The notes beneath the pieces are model-generated. The model made no database searches, was not told where the DNA came from, and saw only the letters and a program-made list of their open reading frames with translations. DNA of 64,000 nucleotides from the NCBI RefSeq assembly GCF_022026395.1, contig NZ_CP041767.1, positions 4,522,501-4,586,500 of the forward strand, written 5' to 3'. The translations under genes were made by a program, and so were the position numbers. Shown piece after piece: positions 15,707 through 24,290 of this stretch. The first letter of the stretch is position 1. The number at the start of each line of letters is the position of its first letter. The stretch is from Brevibacillus brevis. Its GTDB lineage: Bacteria > Bacillota > Bacilli > Brevibacillales > Brevibacillaceae.

Positions 15707-18700
15707 TCAAGCATTCATTTCCTCAGGAGTAGGTATGTGCATGACGACTTTTGTCCCTTTTCCCATTTCAGAGGTGATACTCAAGGTAGCTCCAGGAATG
15801 GTATCCAATCGTCTGCGGATGTTTTGGATGCCGATGCTTCCTTTTTGATTTTCTCCTTTTGATATTTGGTACAAGAGATCATCTGCTATACCGACCCCAT
15901 CGTCTTCGATCATGACCTTGATGTAATGACCTCCGTCCACAATGGTAAGCGTCACATGACCTTTTTCGTCCTTTTCGAACAATCCATGCCGGATCGCATT
16001 CTCTACGAACGGTTGGATGCTCAAGGAAGGAATCTCTTTTTCAAGAATACCTTCGTCCACGTGACATACAAAGTCGAAGCCTTCTCCAAAACGAGCCTTT
16101 TCGATATCTACATAAGCATGGATAAGCTCCATTTCCCGAAATAACGGAACGAACAACGTCGTCCGATCCATATCCAAAATATAGCGCAAGTACTGACTGA
16201 GCATGGTGATGAGATACGCTGCCTTTTCTCCATCGGTATAACAGAAAGAAATGACACTGCTTAAAGCGTTATAGAGAAAATGCGGCTTGATTTGAGCCTG
16301 ATGAAACGCGTGTTCATTGCGAATTGCCTCCTGAATGGAGGTCTTCATCGAGAGCAATGTCTGCACGCGGGCAATGAGTGTCTCCGCATCAAACGGTTTG
16401 GTCACATAGTCATTCGCCCCTGCTCTATAGCCGAGTGCAATGTCTTGTGGGGTATCTCTGACGGATGCAAACAGGATCGGCAAGTCAAGAATCGAATACT
16501 GCGTTCGCAACAAATGGCACAGCTCAATCCCTGATACTCCTGGCATCATCACATCCAGAATGACGAGGTCAGGTTGGGGTTGCTCCTTGATTTTCGTCAT
16601 GGCTTCTCTTGCCGAAAAGGCGGAAATGACATTATAGCGATGCTTGGAAAGGATGTTCAGCAAGGTGTGAATGTTGGATGCCTCATCATCGACAATCATG
16701 ATGGTGTATTGGTGGTTATCCAATATGTTGAGAGGAATCTGCTCACTTGCCTCCCGAAGCCTCTCCTGAGCCGTTGCAGCAAGCTCCTGTGTCACCATCT
16801 GCTGCTGCCCCGTCGCTAGCGTAAGTGTCATACGGGTGCCTTTGCCCAGCTCCGAGCTCTCTACCCAAATCTCCCCTCCCATGAGTTCAACCAGCTTGCG
16901 ATTGATGTATAAGCCTACGCCCATGCCTGTATACCCATCCTGTGGCAATAGTTGGTCCACCTGCTCAAAGTAATCAAAAATGGCTTCGTGCTTATCCGGT
17001 GAAATTCCTATCCCCGTATCCTCTACAGAGATACGAACCTGTCCCCCTGCCACGCCCGCCGTTACCTTAATCGAGCCTATATTCGTATGCTTGATGGCAT
17101 TGTGCACAAGATTATACATAATTTGACGAAGCCGATTCTCATCTGCATACACCCAAATGTTAGCGGGGACCTCATTTTCCAGCCGGACATCTTTCCCCAG
17201 CAGTTCGAATTGCAGTACGTCAAAGACAATTTGGGTGATGACCTTGATATCTACAATCGAGAAATGGAGGCGTAGCTCCCCGTGCTTCAAGCGAGTAACA
17301 TCGAGTAAATCACCAACTAGCATGGACAGCTTGATCGATGTATCCTTGACGAGCCAAAGATTTTGTCTTTGTTTGGAAGACAACGCATTGCTCTCATCTT
17401 CTAGTAAATGGGACGTAATATTGATAATCCCGTGAAGCGGTGTCTTCATCTCATGCGAAGTATGCGTCAGAAACTCATCTTTGATCTGATTGGAAATCCT
17501 CAATTGATGGGAGAGAATTTCAGTCTTTTCATACGCATTCGTGAATCGAACGGCCAAAAGAATGTTGATGAAGGTAATGAAATAGAGGATGCCGATTTTT
17601 CCTGCAAGATCAGTGGGCACGATGTTTTCTGCGTATAAGAGACCGTCAATGAGAGCGATCGACATGGAAACACTCGCCCCAATGAAAAGCAGCAGTTCTT
17701 TTCGGTCGGACGAGTCCCTCTGACTCTTGCCAGATAAATAAATCAGCCTACCCATTATGAAAAAATGAATGATTTGCACATAAATCAAGAGAGGCCCTTT
17801 CAAATTCGTATAGAAGGAGTACGGCAAGACGAGAATGACAAGAATGTAGAGAAAAATGGGCGCTGTCAGCTTCACCAGCCAGTTGCGGGATAGAACCCTT
17901 GTATCGATGGAACAGAAAAATAGGGCGAGTAAGATTGAACTCGCAAATAGGGAGGCATCCTGTGCCTTATATGCAACTGTGAAAGGAATCGAAGGAAAGA
18001 GTTGCAGCAGCACCTTCTCACCAAAAACCATGTGATAAATACCAAGAAGAATCATATAGCTGCCGCTAAATAAATAGGTTCGCTCCCTCAAGCGGAGAAA
18101 ATAAAAGCTAAGATGGTACGCAGCCATGATCCCCAGTGTTACGACAAAGGCGATATCTGTTCCGAGCAAGGTGCTGTTTAAAATGGCAATATCCTCATCC
18201 AAACCTAGTTGGATAGAGCTCGCAATCCCCCCGGTGAAAAACATGAAATTCGCCACTTGAATGACAATCTCCAGATCCTTGTCATCTGCGGAAAAAAACA
18301 CGGTATAGGGCGTATTTCCTGGTTGATGGGCTTCACTCACTACAGCAGGCTGTCCACTCGCACCCTCTTCGTTTCCGTTAAGGAATAATCGGTGGGACAT
18401 CCGAATGCTTTTTGTTTTCAATCCGTAGATTTGCCCGTCTTTTGGGAGCTTTACTTGTAATCGATAGGTTGCAGCGCCTTTCCTGTCGATACTATCGATG
18501 ACACGGTCTCCCTTCCACGTCCCAGGTACGACCAGATACGAGACATTTGCATGTAGCCCTCGTCGAAAATCTTCAGGTGATAGCAATTCCCCCGGATATA
18601 TCTCCCATTCCCCATCTAAATTGACCAAGCCTTGGCTTTGAAAATCCCAGCTCGACAAATCGAGTAATCCCCGCTTCGCCATGGGCATGTCCCGACTAGG

Positions 18701-18835
18701 AAAGGTTTGTATATAAATCCCGATAAATACTGCTATAGAAAGTAAAAAAACCAATCCAATCCCGGCAGGCATCAGGAAATTTCTTCGCTCCAAAAATGTA
18801 TCCCCTTCCCCTACAGAGCTCGAATATAGTTTCAA
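15707..18835 (-). CDS. Hybrid sensor kinase: 7TMR-DISM sensor, HisKA kinase, receiver and LytS-type kinase module
   Basis: 1042 residues. Order: N-terminal helix (about 20-40), extracellular 7TMR-DISM-type jelly-roll domain (about 50-205, with LSSWDFQSQGLVNLDGEWEI), seven membrane segments (about 215-440), HisKA with H-box HTSHEMKTPLHG, HATPase with LVHNAIKHT and VEDTGIGISPDK, a receiver domain with DLVILDVMMPGVSG and VTKPFDA, and a second kinase module of the LytS/His_kinase type (HQAQIKPHFLYNALSS) with its own ATPase region (DDGVGIADD, GIGIQNIR-like GSIGIQNIRRRL). The TTG start has GGAG only 2 bases away; a TTG or ATG about 16-22 codons later is possible. Probable output is the SARP-like regulator two genes away. 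Confidence 0.88.
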   Translation of the reverse strand: MKLYSSSVGEGDTFLERRNFLMPAGIGLVFLLSIAVFIGIYIQTFPSRDMPMAKRGLLDLSSWDFQSQGLVNLDGEWEIYPGELLSPEDFRRGLHANVSYLVVPGTWKGDRVIDSIDRKGAATYRLQVKLPKDGQIYGLKTKSIRMSHRLFLNGNEEGASGQPAVVSEAHQPGNTPYTVFFSADDKDLEIVIQVANFMFFTGGIASSIQLGLDEDIAILNSTLLGTDIAFVVTLGIMAAYHLSFYFLRLRERTYLFSGSYMILLGIYHMVFGEKVLLQLFPSIPFTVAYKAQDASLFASSILLALFFCSIDTRVLSRNWLVKLTAPIFLYILVILVLPYSFYTNLKGPLLIYVQIIHFFIMGRLIYLSGKSQRDSSDRKELLLFIGASVSMSIALIDGLLYAENIVPTDLAGKIGILYFITFINILLAVRFTNAYEKTEILSHQLRISNQIKDEFLTHTSHEMKTPLHGIINITSHLLEDESNALSSKQRQNLWLVKDTSIKLSMLVGDLLDVTRLKHGELRLHFSIVDIKVITQIVFDVLQFELLGKDVRLENEVPANIWVYADENRLRQIMYNLVHNAIKHTNIGSIKVTAGVAGGQVRISVEDTGIGISPDKHEAIFDYFEQVDQLLPQDGYTGMGVGLYINRKLVELMGGEIWVESSELGKGTRMTLTLATGQQQMVTQELAATAQERLREASEQIPLNILDNHQYTIMIVDDEASNIHTLLNILSKHRYNVISAFSAREAMTKIKEQPQPDLVILDVMMPGVSGIELCHLLRTQYSILDLPILFASVRDTPQDIALGYRAGANDYVTKPFDAETLIARVQTLLSMKTSIQEAIRNEHAFHQAQIKPHFLYNALSSVISFCYTDGEKAAYLITMLSQYLRYILDMDRTTLFVPLFREMELIHAYVDIEKARFGEGFDFVCHVDEGILEKEIPSLSIQPFVENAIRHGLFEKDEKGHVTLTIVDGGHYIKVMIEDDGVGIADDLLYQISKGENQKGSIGIQNIRRRLDTIPGATLSITSEMGKGTKVVMHIPTPEEMNA

Positions 18836-18874
18836 GACTCCTTATGCCGATTATCAACTTCTTGTTGAACGAGA

Positions 18875-19348
18875 CTACCGAAGCGGCTCTCCCAAGCTGA
18901 TTCGCAGTGCTCTGTACAAACGTTCCAGCACGACCAAACGCGCCAACTGATAGGGATATGCTTTCTTCGGGAGTGCCAACCGCTCATTTGCCCTTAACAA
19001 GACTTCCTCTGATAAGCCAAATGAGCCGCCAATCACAAAGATAATCTCATTTTGACCCTCCGCCGACAAATCTTCAATTTGCATAGAAAGTCGCTTCGGG
19101 GTCCACAGTTCTCCTTCTCCAGTGAGGGCAATAACATACTGTTCTTGTTTGACTTGCGCGAGAATTTTTTGTCCTTCCAACTGCCTCACTTGTTCGATTT
19201 CAGAGCTGTTCATCTTTTCCATTCGGTCATCTTCTGGAATTTCGACGATGTTCATTTTGCAATACACGGCCAAGCGTTCGCTGTATGCTTCCACTCGCGG
19301 CAAGATATCATTTTTGATTTTTCCCACAGATATTATGGTGAACTGCAT
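18875..19348 (-). CDS. rlmH: 23S rRNA (pseudouridine-1915-N3) methyltransferase RlmH
   Basis: Methylates pseudouridine 1915 in helix 69 of 23S rRNA, using S-adenosylmethionine through a SPOUT trefoil knot. 157 residues, the family size. Visible blocks: MQFTIISVGKIKNDILPRVE at the N-terminus, IALTGEGELWTPKRLS, the knot IIFVIGGSFGLSEEVL and the C-terminal YPYQLARLVVLERLYRALRI. The ATG after AAGGCGAG gives the family N-terminus; an upstream start would add 20 unrelated residues. It lies between the regulator and the hybrid kinase genes, all on one strand. Confidence 0.95.
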   Translation of the reverse strand: MQFTIISVGKIKNDILPRVEAYSERLAVYCKMNIVEIPEDDRMEKMNSSEIEQVRQLEGQKILAQVKQEQYVIALTGEGELWTPKRLSMQIEDLSAEGQNEIIFVIGGSFGLSEEVLLRANERLALPKKAYPYQLARLVVLERLYRALRISLGEPLR

Positions 19349-19447
19349 GAAACTCGCCTTCTTCCTTTTTCTTGGAATGATAGCAATTCGTTCTCCCAAA
19401 CTTCTCACAGGATCTGTGGTTGTAATGATATCTTCCTGCTTCTTGTC

Positions 19448-20563
19448 TCACTGCCCAATCACGCGCGTCACCCACTCGCTTATCTCCTGAGGCGGATCCA
19501 TTTCCCACTCTTGGCGATAGGCATTAGCGAATTTGGCATAGTGCTGGACGATTTTCTGTTTTTGTTCGCCCCTTGCGTAAATGCTCATCAAAGCGACATT
19601 CATTTCCTCGTGCAAAGGGTACACCGTCAAGTACTCTTCCAGCCTGCGCACTGCTTTGGGCAACTCCTCTGAGGCAATGTCTAGCTCTACCAGTTTGCAC
19701 ACCAGCTCCGTATACTTTTTTCGATACCGTTCTTCCAGAGGGGCTTTCCACAAGAAATCCTTGCGATCAAAAAGGGCTCCCTTGTACATTGCACACAAGT
19801 TTTCGGCTCCTCTTGCGCTTTGCCTATCCTTTAACGAAGCAAGATCGAATTGCTGGAATGCCAATAAATCGTACGTCTGATCCAACGGGTGAAATAGATA
19901 ACCTTCACCCGTTTTTTGTATATCGATGCCGAGTTCTTGCTCTTTCATGATTTTCTTCAGGCGGTACATGGTATTGTGCAGGTTATGCGTGGCTCTGCTT
20001 TCGTCCATCTCCGGCCATAAAAGATCAGTCAGATGCCACTTGCTGATATCCTCCCTGGGATGACAGAGAAAGTAGGCAAACAGCTCCTCACTCTTTCTCG
20101 TTGGCCATCGCACAACTTCGCCTCCTGCATTGCGCACGTCCATACCACCAAAGCATTGGATGGAACTATTCTTCATGGGATGTTTGATCGGAGTCGTCAT
20201 TTGTAGCTGTTTGACTAACCGATTCGTCACCCGTTCAATGGCAGCAGGCGTAATCGGTTTTAAAATATAGTCAAACGCGTATACCTTAAACGCATCCAAC
20301 GCGTACTGCTTATAGGCAGTCGTAAAAATAATTTTTGTGTGCTCAGACAACTCGTTTATTTTGGAACCTAGCTCAAGTCCGTTCATTTTTGGCATTTCTA
20401 CATCTAAGAACGCCACATCAGGGCATAGATCGGGCAGACAAGCGAGAGCCTCTAGTGGATGTGTGAATGCTCCAACGATCGTATAGTGATCGTTTTGTCC
20501 GATGACATGCTTCATGAGATCAAGGATAGGCTTTTCATCTTCCACTATCATTACCTTAATCAC
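19448..20563 (-). CDS. Response regulator with SARP-like output (receiver + winged helix + BTAD)
   Basis: 371 residues; GTG start with GGAGAGG upstream. Receiver domain about 1-115 (VMIVEDEKPILDLM, phospho-acceptor in VAFLDVEMPKMNG, Lys in ILKPITP). A winged helix of the Trans_reg_C kind at about 150-215 contains SEELFAYFLCHPREDISKWH and DLLWPE, followed by a bacterial transcriptional activator domain (about 230-365: YKGALFDRKDFLWKAPLEER, LEEYLTVYPLHEEMNVALM). This layout (REC plus SARP/BTAD) is found next to 7TMR-DISM or LytS-like kinases in Firmicutes, so the 1042-residue kinase is the likely partner. Target genes are not visible here. Confidence 0.88.
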   Translation of the reverse strand: MIKVMIVEDEKPILDLMKHVIGQNDHYTIVGAFTHPLEALACLPDLCPDVAFLDVEMPKMNGLELGSKINELSEHTKIIFTTAYKQYALDAFKVYAFDYILKPITPAAIERVTNRLVKQLQMTTPIKHPMKNSSIQCFGGMDVRNAGGEVVRWPTRKSEELFAYFLCHPREDISKWHLTDLLWPEMDESRATHNLHNTMYRLKKIMKEQELGIDIQKTGEGYLFHPLDQTYDLLAFQQFDLASLKDRQSARGAENLCAMYKGALFDRKDFLWKAPLEERYRKKYTELVCKLVELDIASEELPKAVRRLEEYLTVYPLHEEMNVALMSIYARGEQKQKIVQHYAKFANAYRQEWEMDPPQEISEWVTRVIGQ

Positions 20564-20658
20564 TGTCGTCCTCTCCTTTGGCAGGCTTTGTTTGTCCTGA
20601 TGCTTCCATACAATCTTCCCTATCTATTGTCGGTATAATGGACAATGATTGTAAGAAC

Positions 20659-20688
20659 AAAAAAAAGTGAGAAACAGGCCTACTCACT
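20659..20688 (-). terminator. Terminator behind the tRNA genes
   Basis: AGTGAG (20666-20671) and CTCACT (20683-20688) form a stem followed on the minus strand by TTTTTTTTG. It lies downstream of tRNA-Leu in the direction of tRNA transcription. Confidence 0.65.
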
Positions 20689-20727
20689 GTTCCCCACCTT
20701 ATAACGAAAACCATATGTATAGATTGC

Positions 20728-20810
20728 TGGTGCCGGTAGAGGGACTTGAACCCCCACGGTTTCCCTCACGATTTTGAGTCGCGCGCGTCTGCCAATTCCG
20801 CCATACCGGC
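20728..20810 (-). tRNA. tRNA-Leu (anticodon CAA), CCA encoded
   Basis: Read on the minus strand the gene starts GCCGGTATGGCGGAATTGGC and ends in the complementary acceptor strand TACCGGC-A-CCA. The anticodon loop CTCAAAA gives CAA, which reads UUG. The long variable arm and the T-loop GGTTCAAGTCC are present, as needed for a class II leucine tRNA. The 3' CCA is in the DNA. Confidence 0.93.
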
Positions 20811-20826
20811 TTATTCAAAATGAAAA

Positions 20827-20903
20827 TGGTCGGGAAGACAGGATTCGAACCTGCGACCCCTTGGTCCCAAGCCAAGTACTCTACCAAGCTGAGCTACTTC
20901 CCG
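20827..20903 (-). tRNA. tRNA-Pro (anticodon UGG), CCA encoded
   Basis: On the minus strand the gene starts CGGGAAGTAGCTCAGCTTGG and ends TCTTCCCG-A-CCA. The anticodon loop is CTTGGGA with anticodon TGG inside the stem TTGG/CCAA. D-arm and T-loop (GGTTCGAATCC) are regular. It is 16 bases upstream of tRNA-Leu and probably processed from the same transcript. Confidence 0.93.
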
Positions 20904-21019
20904 ATTGCCAGCCATATCGGACCTTCTCTCATTCGACAACTTCCGATAAGTATCGCAACACTTACATACTATACAGACAAATTGAACCAATATCAATACC
21001 GGATTTTTTTGGAATATAG

Positions 21020-21526
21020 TCATTTTTTCCTAGTATTGAACTTCTCTCTTCTTGGAGGACAGATTTTCCCACATGGTATTTGCCGTTTCAAGAAATCTTG
21101 CGGAAGGTTAAAAGGATAATCCAGCGGATGACGCCCTACAATGATCCAACGCCCATTTGGAAGCTTTTTCAACTGATACACACGGAAAAATCGATCACTG
21201 GAATCGAAGGCAAACCATACCACAAGTGTCGCACGCTTGCTGCCCGAAGACAGGACCTGTGATTTTACAATCGGTGGCGCCCCTATCGTATCCCCTACCG
21301 GGATCGCGAGTCGTCCGTTTATTCGCCGCAAATCAAGATTGCCGATCACTCGATTTGCCAGACAAGGGGTCATGAATTTTTGCAGGAAACGGCGAATTTT
21401 CAACTTGGAATTGAACCGCTTTGGCAAAATGATTCCGCGATCCCCCACCCGCTTATGGGCTGAAAAGATAATCGTAAAGAATGCTTGCTCTGCCAATCGA
21501 ATGACCTGCACCCATTGCTTTTTCAT
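21020..21526 (-). CDS. Conserved-looking hypothetical basic protein
   Basis: 168 residues, not recognised. ATG with GGGGAGGG 8 bases upstream, so expression is credible. It is rich in Arg and Lys, with no signal peptide and no long membrane helix. The C-terminal half has a compact block (LVVWFAFDSSDRFFRVYQLK, then LPNGRWIIVGRHPLDYPFNL) that looks like a small beta domain. It is transcribed toward the tRNA genes and is divergent from the small Ala/Gln-rich gene. Confidence 0.6.
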   Translation of the reverse strand: MKKQWVQVIRLAEQAFFTIIFSAHKRVGDRGIILPKRFNSKLKIRRFLQKFMTPCLANRVIGNLDLRRINGRLAIPVGDTIGAPPIVKSQVLSSGSKRATLVVWFAFDSSDRFFRVYQLKKLPNGRWIIVGRHPLDYPFNLPQDFLKRQIPCGKICPPRREKFNTRKK

Positions 21527-21661
21527 CTGACGTCCCTCCCCTTGTCAGACTATGCATCACGGGAGGAAAACGGTTGGACGCGTATCCATATACATAAACC
21601 GTTGCATGAGGGACAAATTAATACGGTGTTCCCATCATCAAAACCCGCAGGAGGTATAGCA

Positions 21662-21886
21662 ATGCCTAGCCAAATTAACACTGACTCACTAAAAAAAGCA
21701 GAGGCAGCAACCACGCTGGCAAAAAATATGATTACGCAAGCGATCGAGCAATCTGCAGCCAATCCACAGCTCGCCGAAGAAGCCTTGAAACAAGCGTCAC
21801 AGGAAATTGCCCAAGCGCAAACGATGGTGTCCCAAGTCCAATCCTCGCTGCAAACCCAAGCGCAAGCTCAACAAAGTCAATCCTAA
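21662..21886 (+). CDS. Small Ala/Gln-rich helical protein
   Basis: 74 residues from an ATG preceded by AGGAGGTATAGCA, a very good ribosome-binding site. The sequence is almost pure helix former (KKAEAATTLAKNMITQAIEQ, then NPQLAEEALKQASQEIAQAQ) and ends in Gln/Ser/Ala repeats. No family recognised. Composition recalls small spore or cytosolic helical proteins, but there is nothing to prove that. Confidence 0.65.
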   Translation: MPSQINTDSLKKAEAATTLAKNMITQAIEQSAANPQLAEEALKQASQEIAQAQTMVSQVQSSLQTQAQAQQSQS

Positions 21887-21983
21887 ACACATGCAGGCAG
21901 ACCCGGAATGACTGGTGGTTTGCCTGTTTTCCCCATACAATAGCAATAGTTGCAAGATGAATGCTAAAAAGGTGGGGGACGTA

Positions 21984-22409
21984 TTGCCGCAACTCCAAGG
22001 ATTGAATCATTTGCTTTTCTCTGTCTCTAATCTGGAAAAATCTTTTTGTTTTTACCGGGATGTCCTGCATGCCAAACCACTCGTACGAGGTCGCAAGCTG
22101 GCTTACTTTGACTTAAATGGCTACTGGTTGGCGCTAAACGAGGAACCTGACATCCCACGCAATGAAATTGCTCACTCCTATACACACATGGCCTTCACAA
22201 TAACAGAAGAGTCATTTGACGAGTGGTACGCTCACTTGGAAAAGCATGGCGTTACCATTTTGCATGGACGGGATCGTTCGGAGCGGGATAAGCGCTCCAT
22301 TTATTTCACCGACCCTGATGGGCATAAGTTCGAATTACATACAGGCACTCTCCAGGACCGTCTCGCTTACTACCGGGACGAAAAGCATCACATGAACTTT
22401 TTTGAATAA
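21984..22409 (+). CDS. fosB: FosB-like metallothiol transferase (fosfomycin resistance, glyoxalase fold)
   Basis: FosB opens fosfomycin with bacillithiol or cysteine, using a divalent metal. About 141 residues from a TTG preceded by GGTGGGGGA; this start gives [20 protein letters not shown], the exact family N-terminus, while an ATG 9 codons earlier lacks a ribosome-binding site. The metal ligands of the vicinal-oxygen-chelate fold are in place: His in [10 protein letters not shown], His in YTHMAFTI and Glu in [11 protein letters not shown]. The last 20 residues ([17 protein letters not shown]) match the FosB C-terminus. Other thiol transferases of this fold are possible. Confidence 0.88.
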   Translation: MPQLQGLNHLLFSVSNLEKSFCFYRDVLHAKPLVRGRKLAYFDLNGYWLALNEEPDIPRNEIAHSYTHMAFTITEESFDEWYAHLEKHGVTILHGRDRSERDKRSIYFTDPDGHKFELHTGTLQDRLAYYRDEKHHMNFFE

Positions 22410-22488
22410 TCGATGATGTTGCCCATTTCTTAACATTCTTTTCACAAAATCATAATAGTTCCAAAGATTCAACCCCATACGTGAATGC

Positions 22489-22534
22489 TATAATCTATAA
22501 AGTACTTATGGCCTATTCCCCTTATGAATAGGCC
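22489..22534 (+). promoter_or_regulatory. Promoter-like TATAAT followed by a hairpin in the leader of the chemoreceptor gene
   Basis: TATAAT at 22489-22494 has a weak upstream TTCAAC. GGCCTATT (22510-22517) and AATAGGCC (22527-22534) then form a perfect stem followed by CGTTTTT. The hairpin could be the fosB terminator, or an attenuator if the TATAAT is the chemoreceptor promoter. GGAGGG follows 20 bases later. Confidence 0.4.
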
Positions 22535-22563
22535 CGTTTTTCGTAAACATATGGAGGGATTTT

Positions 22564-24285
22564 ATGTTTGGTAAGCGTGGCGTCCAGACCGTTACCGCCT
22601 CAATTCAAAAAAGCGATGTCCAAATGTCCGATCAGCTAACGGGGAAGGTTCATTTTTTGCAAATGAATCAGACAGACCTTGATCGGCTGAAACAAATTGA
22701 ACCACTCCTAACAGAACACCTAGAGGCCATTACAGAACGTCATTACCACATGCTTCGCCAATATTCCCATCTTATGCAGACGATCGAAACGCATACGACG
22801 GTTGACCGATTGGCCGTTTCCTTTCGTCACTATTTGCAATCGCTTCCACACGCCAAACTAGACGAGGCCTATGTTGCCGGGCGCAAGAAAATCGGAGAGG
22901 TCCACAGCAAAATTGGACTTGCGCCAGAATGGTATACGGGCTCTTACTTGCGGGTCTATGAATATTTGATTCCCGCAATCGTCAACACCTATTCGAAGCG
23001 TCCCCAGGAACTATCTTCTGTCCTGTTGGCACTCCTGAAGATCATCACGCTTGATTCGCAAATTGTCCTCCAATCGTATCAGGAAGACAATGATTACAAA
23101 GTCATTGATCGCCTGGGCGAAGTTCTGGAGTTAGTGATTAAGATCGATAAATTCAAGCATGTGCTGGACACGCTTGAGGATACGACTGAGGAAGCCGGCA
23201 ATGTGGGATCTGCTGCTGAGCAACTAAGTGAATCTGTGCAAAAAGTGGCTCAATCAGCCGTCTCTGTCGCAGAGAGTGCTTCTACTACAATCGAGCAAGC
23301 GGCGATGGGCAAGGATATTATCCAAGAGTCATTAACCAGCTTTCTTTCCATGGCGGAGGAGTTCCAAGAGATGCAAACAAAAACTTCTCAATTAATGACA
23401 TCCATCGCAGAAGTTTCTCAGGTTGTCCAAGTCATCCGCAATATAGCCGATCAAACCAATCTGCTTGCATTAAATGCGTCTATTGAGGCAGCTCGTGCCA
23501 ACGAACACGGGCGGGGCTTTGCTATCGTGGCAGATGAAGTACGAAAGCTCGCAGAACAGACCAAGCAATCCGTTCAAAGCATTACAACCACAATCACCAA
23601 CGTTCAGAATGAAGCTGTCCAGGTAAAAGAAACGGCCACTCTCATGAGCGACCATTTTAACGATAAAATGATTCAGACACGGGATGCGATAAGGATACTA
23701 GGAGATATTGTGCAAAACATTGAGACTGTCGGGCATTCCACCGGACACATCGCAGCATTGGCACAAGAGCAGTCTGCTGCCACAGATGATATTTCAATGC
23801 GCATATCGCAAGTCCTGACGAATATGGAGCAGGTCTCTTCGCACGTCTCAAATGTAGGTAAAAACGTCTATGATGTTGGCGCTGGCATTAACAGCCTTCA
23901 CAAGCTGAGCATCACACAAACGAGCCAATTAAAGACCAAGCATTATTTGCGAATCGTAAAAACCGATCATCTCTTATGGAGATGGTGGCTGTACAACTTC
24001 ATGCTTGGGTATCACCACATTGATGAAAAGGAAATCGTCGACCATCATCAATGCCGCTTGGGGATTTGGTATGACGAGGCCCTGAACAATCCTTCCTTGA
24101 GCACCTTGCCCTCTTTCAAGCAATTAGAAGCACCTCATCGACAGTTCCACGAAACGGTTCGGCGGATTTACCACTTCGTCAAGCAAGGAAAACTAGAGGA
24201 AGCAGAAGCTACGTTTGATACGCTAGAAGATATCTCACAACGCATTCTCAACGTACTGGATCAGTTAGCCGAAGAAGTTTCCTAA
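22564..24285 (+). CDS. HemAT-like globin-coupled chemoreceptor with C-terminal CZB zinc-binding domain
   Basis: 573 residues, soluble. A globin-sensor domain (about 20-180) contains the likely proximal heme His in [20 protein letters not shown], the hallmark of HemAT, the oxygen sensor of Bacillus. The methyl-accepting signalling region (about 210-440) has the conserved hairpin [20 protein letters not shown] followed by [18 protein letters not shown]. Beyond the usual end of HemAT (about 432 residues in B. subtilis) there is a CZB domain (about 470-565) with the His/Cys motif [13 protein letters not shown] and ligands W/H in [18 protein letters not shown] and [11 protein letters not shown] domains bind zinc and respond to oxidants such as hypochlorite. 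The protein may join heme and zinc/redox sensing in one receptor. Confidence 0.9.
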   Translation: MFGKRGVQTVTASIQKSDVQMSDQLTGKVHFLQMNQTDLDRLKQIEPLLTEHLEAITERHYHMLRQYSHLMQTIETHTTVDRLAVSFRHYLQSLPHAKLDEAYVAGRKKIGEVHSKIGLAPEWYTGSYLRVYEYLIPAIVNTYSKRPQELSSVLLALLKIITLDSQIVLQSYQEDNDYKVIDRLGEVLELVIKIDKFKHVLDTLEDTTEEAGNVGSAAEQLSESVQKVAQSAVSVAESASTTIEQAAMGKDIIQESLTSFLSMAEEFQEMQTKTSQLMTSIAEVSQVVQVIRNIADQTNLLALNASIEAARANEHGRGFAIVADEVRKLAEQTKQSVQSITTTITNVQNEAVQVKETATLMSDHFNDKMIQTRDAIRILGDIVQNIETVGHSTGHIAALAQEQSAATDDISMRISQVLTNMEQVSSHVSNVGKNVYDVGAGINSLHKLSITQTSQLKTKHYLRIVKTDHLLWRWWLYNFMLGYHHIDEKEIVDHHQCRLGIWYDEALNNPSLSTLPSFKQLEAPHRQFHETVRRIYHFVKQGKLEEAEATFDTLEDISQRILNVLDQLAEEVS

Positions 24286-24290
24286 TGCTA

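Noticed and set aside
20728..20903. Short protein frames across the tRNA region on both strands
   Set aside because: They run through two complete tRNA genes.
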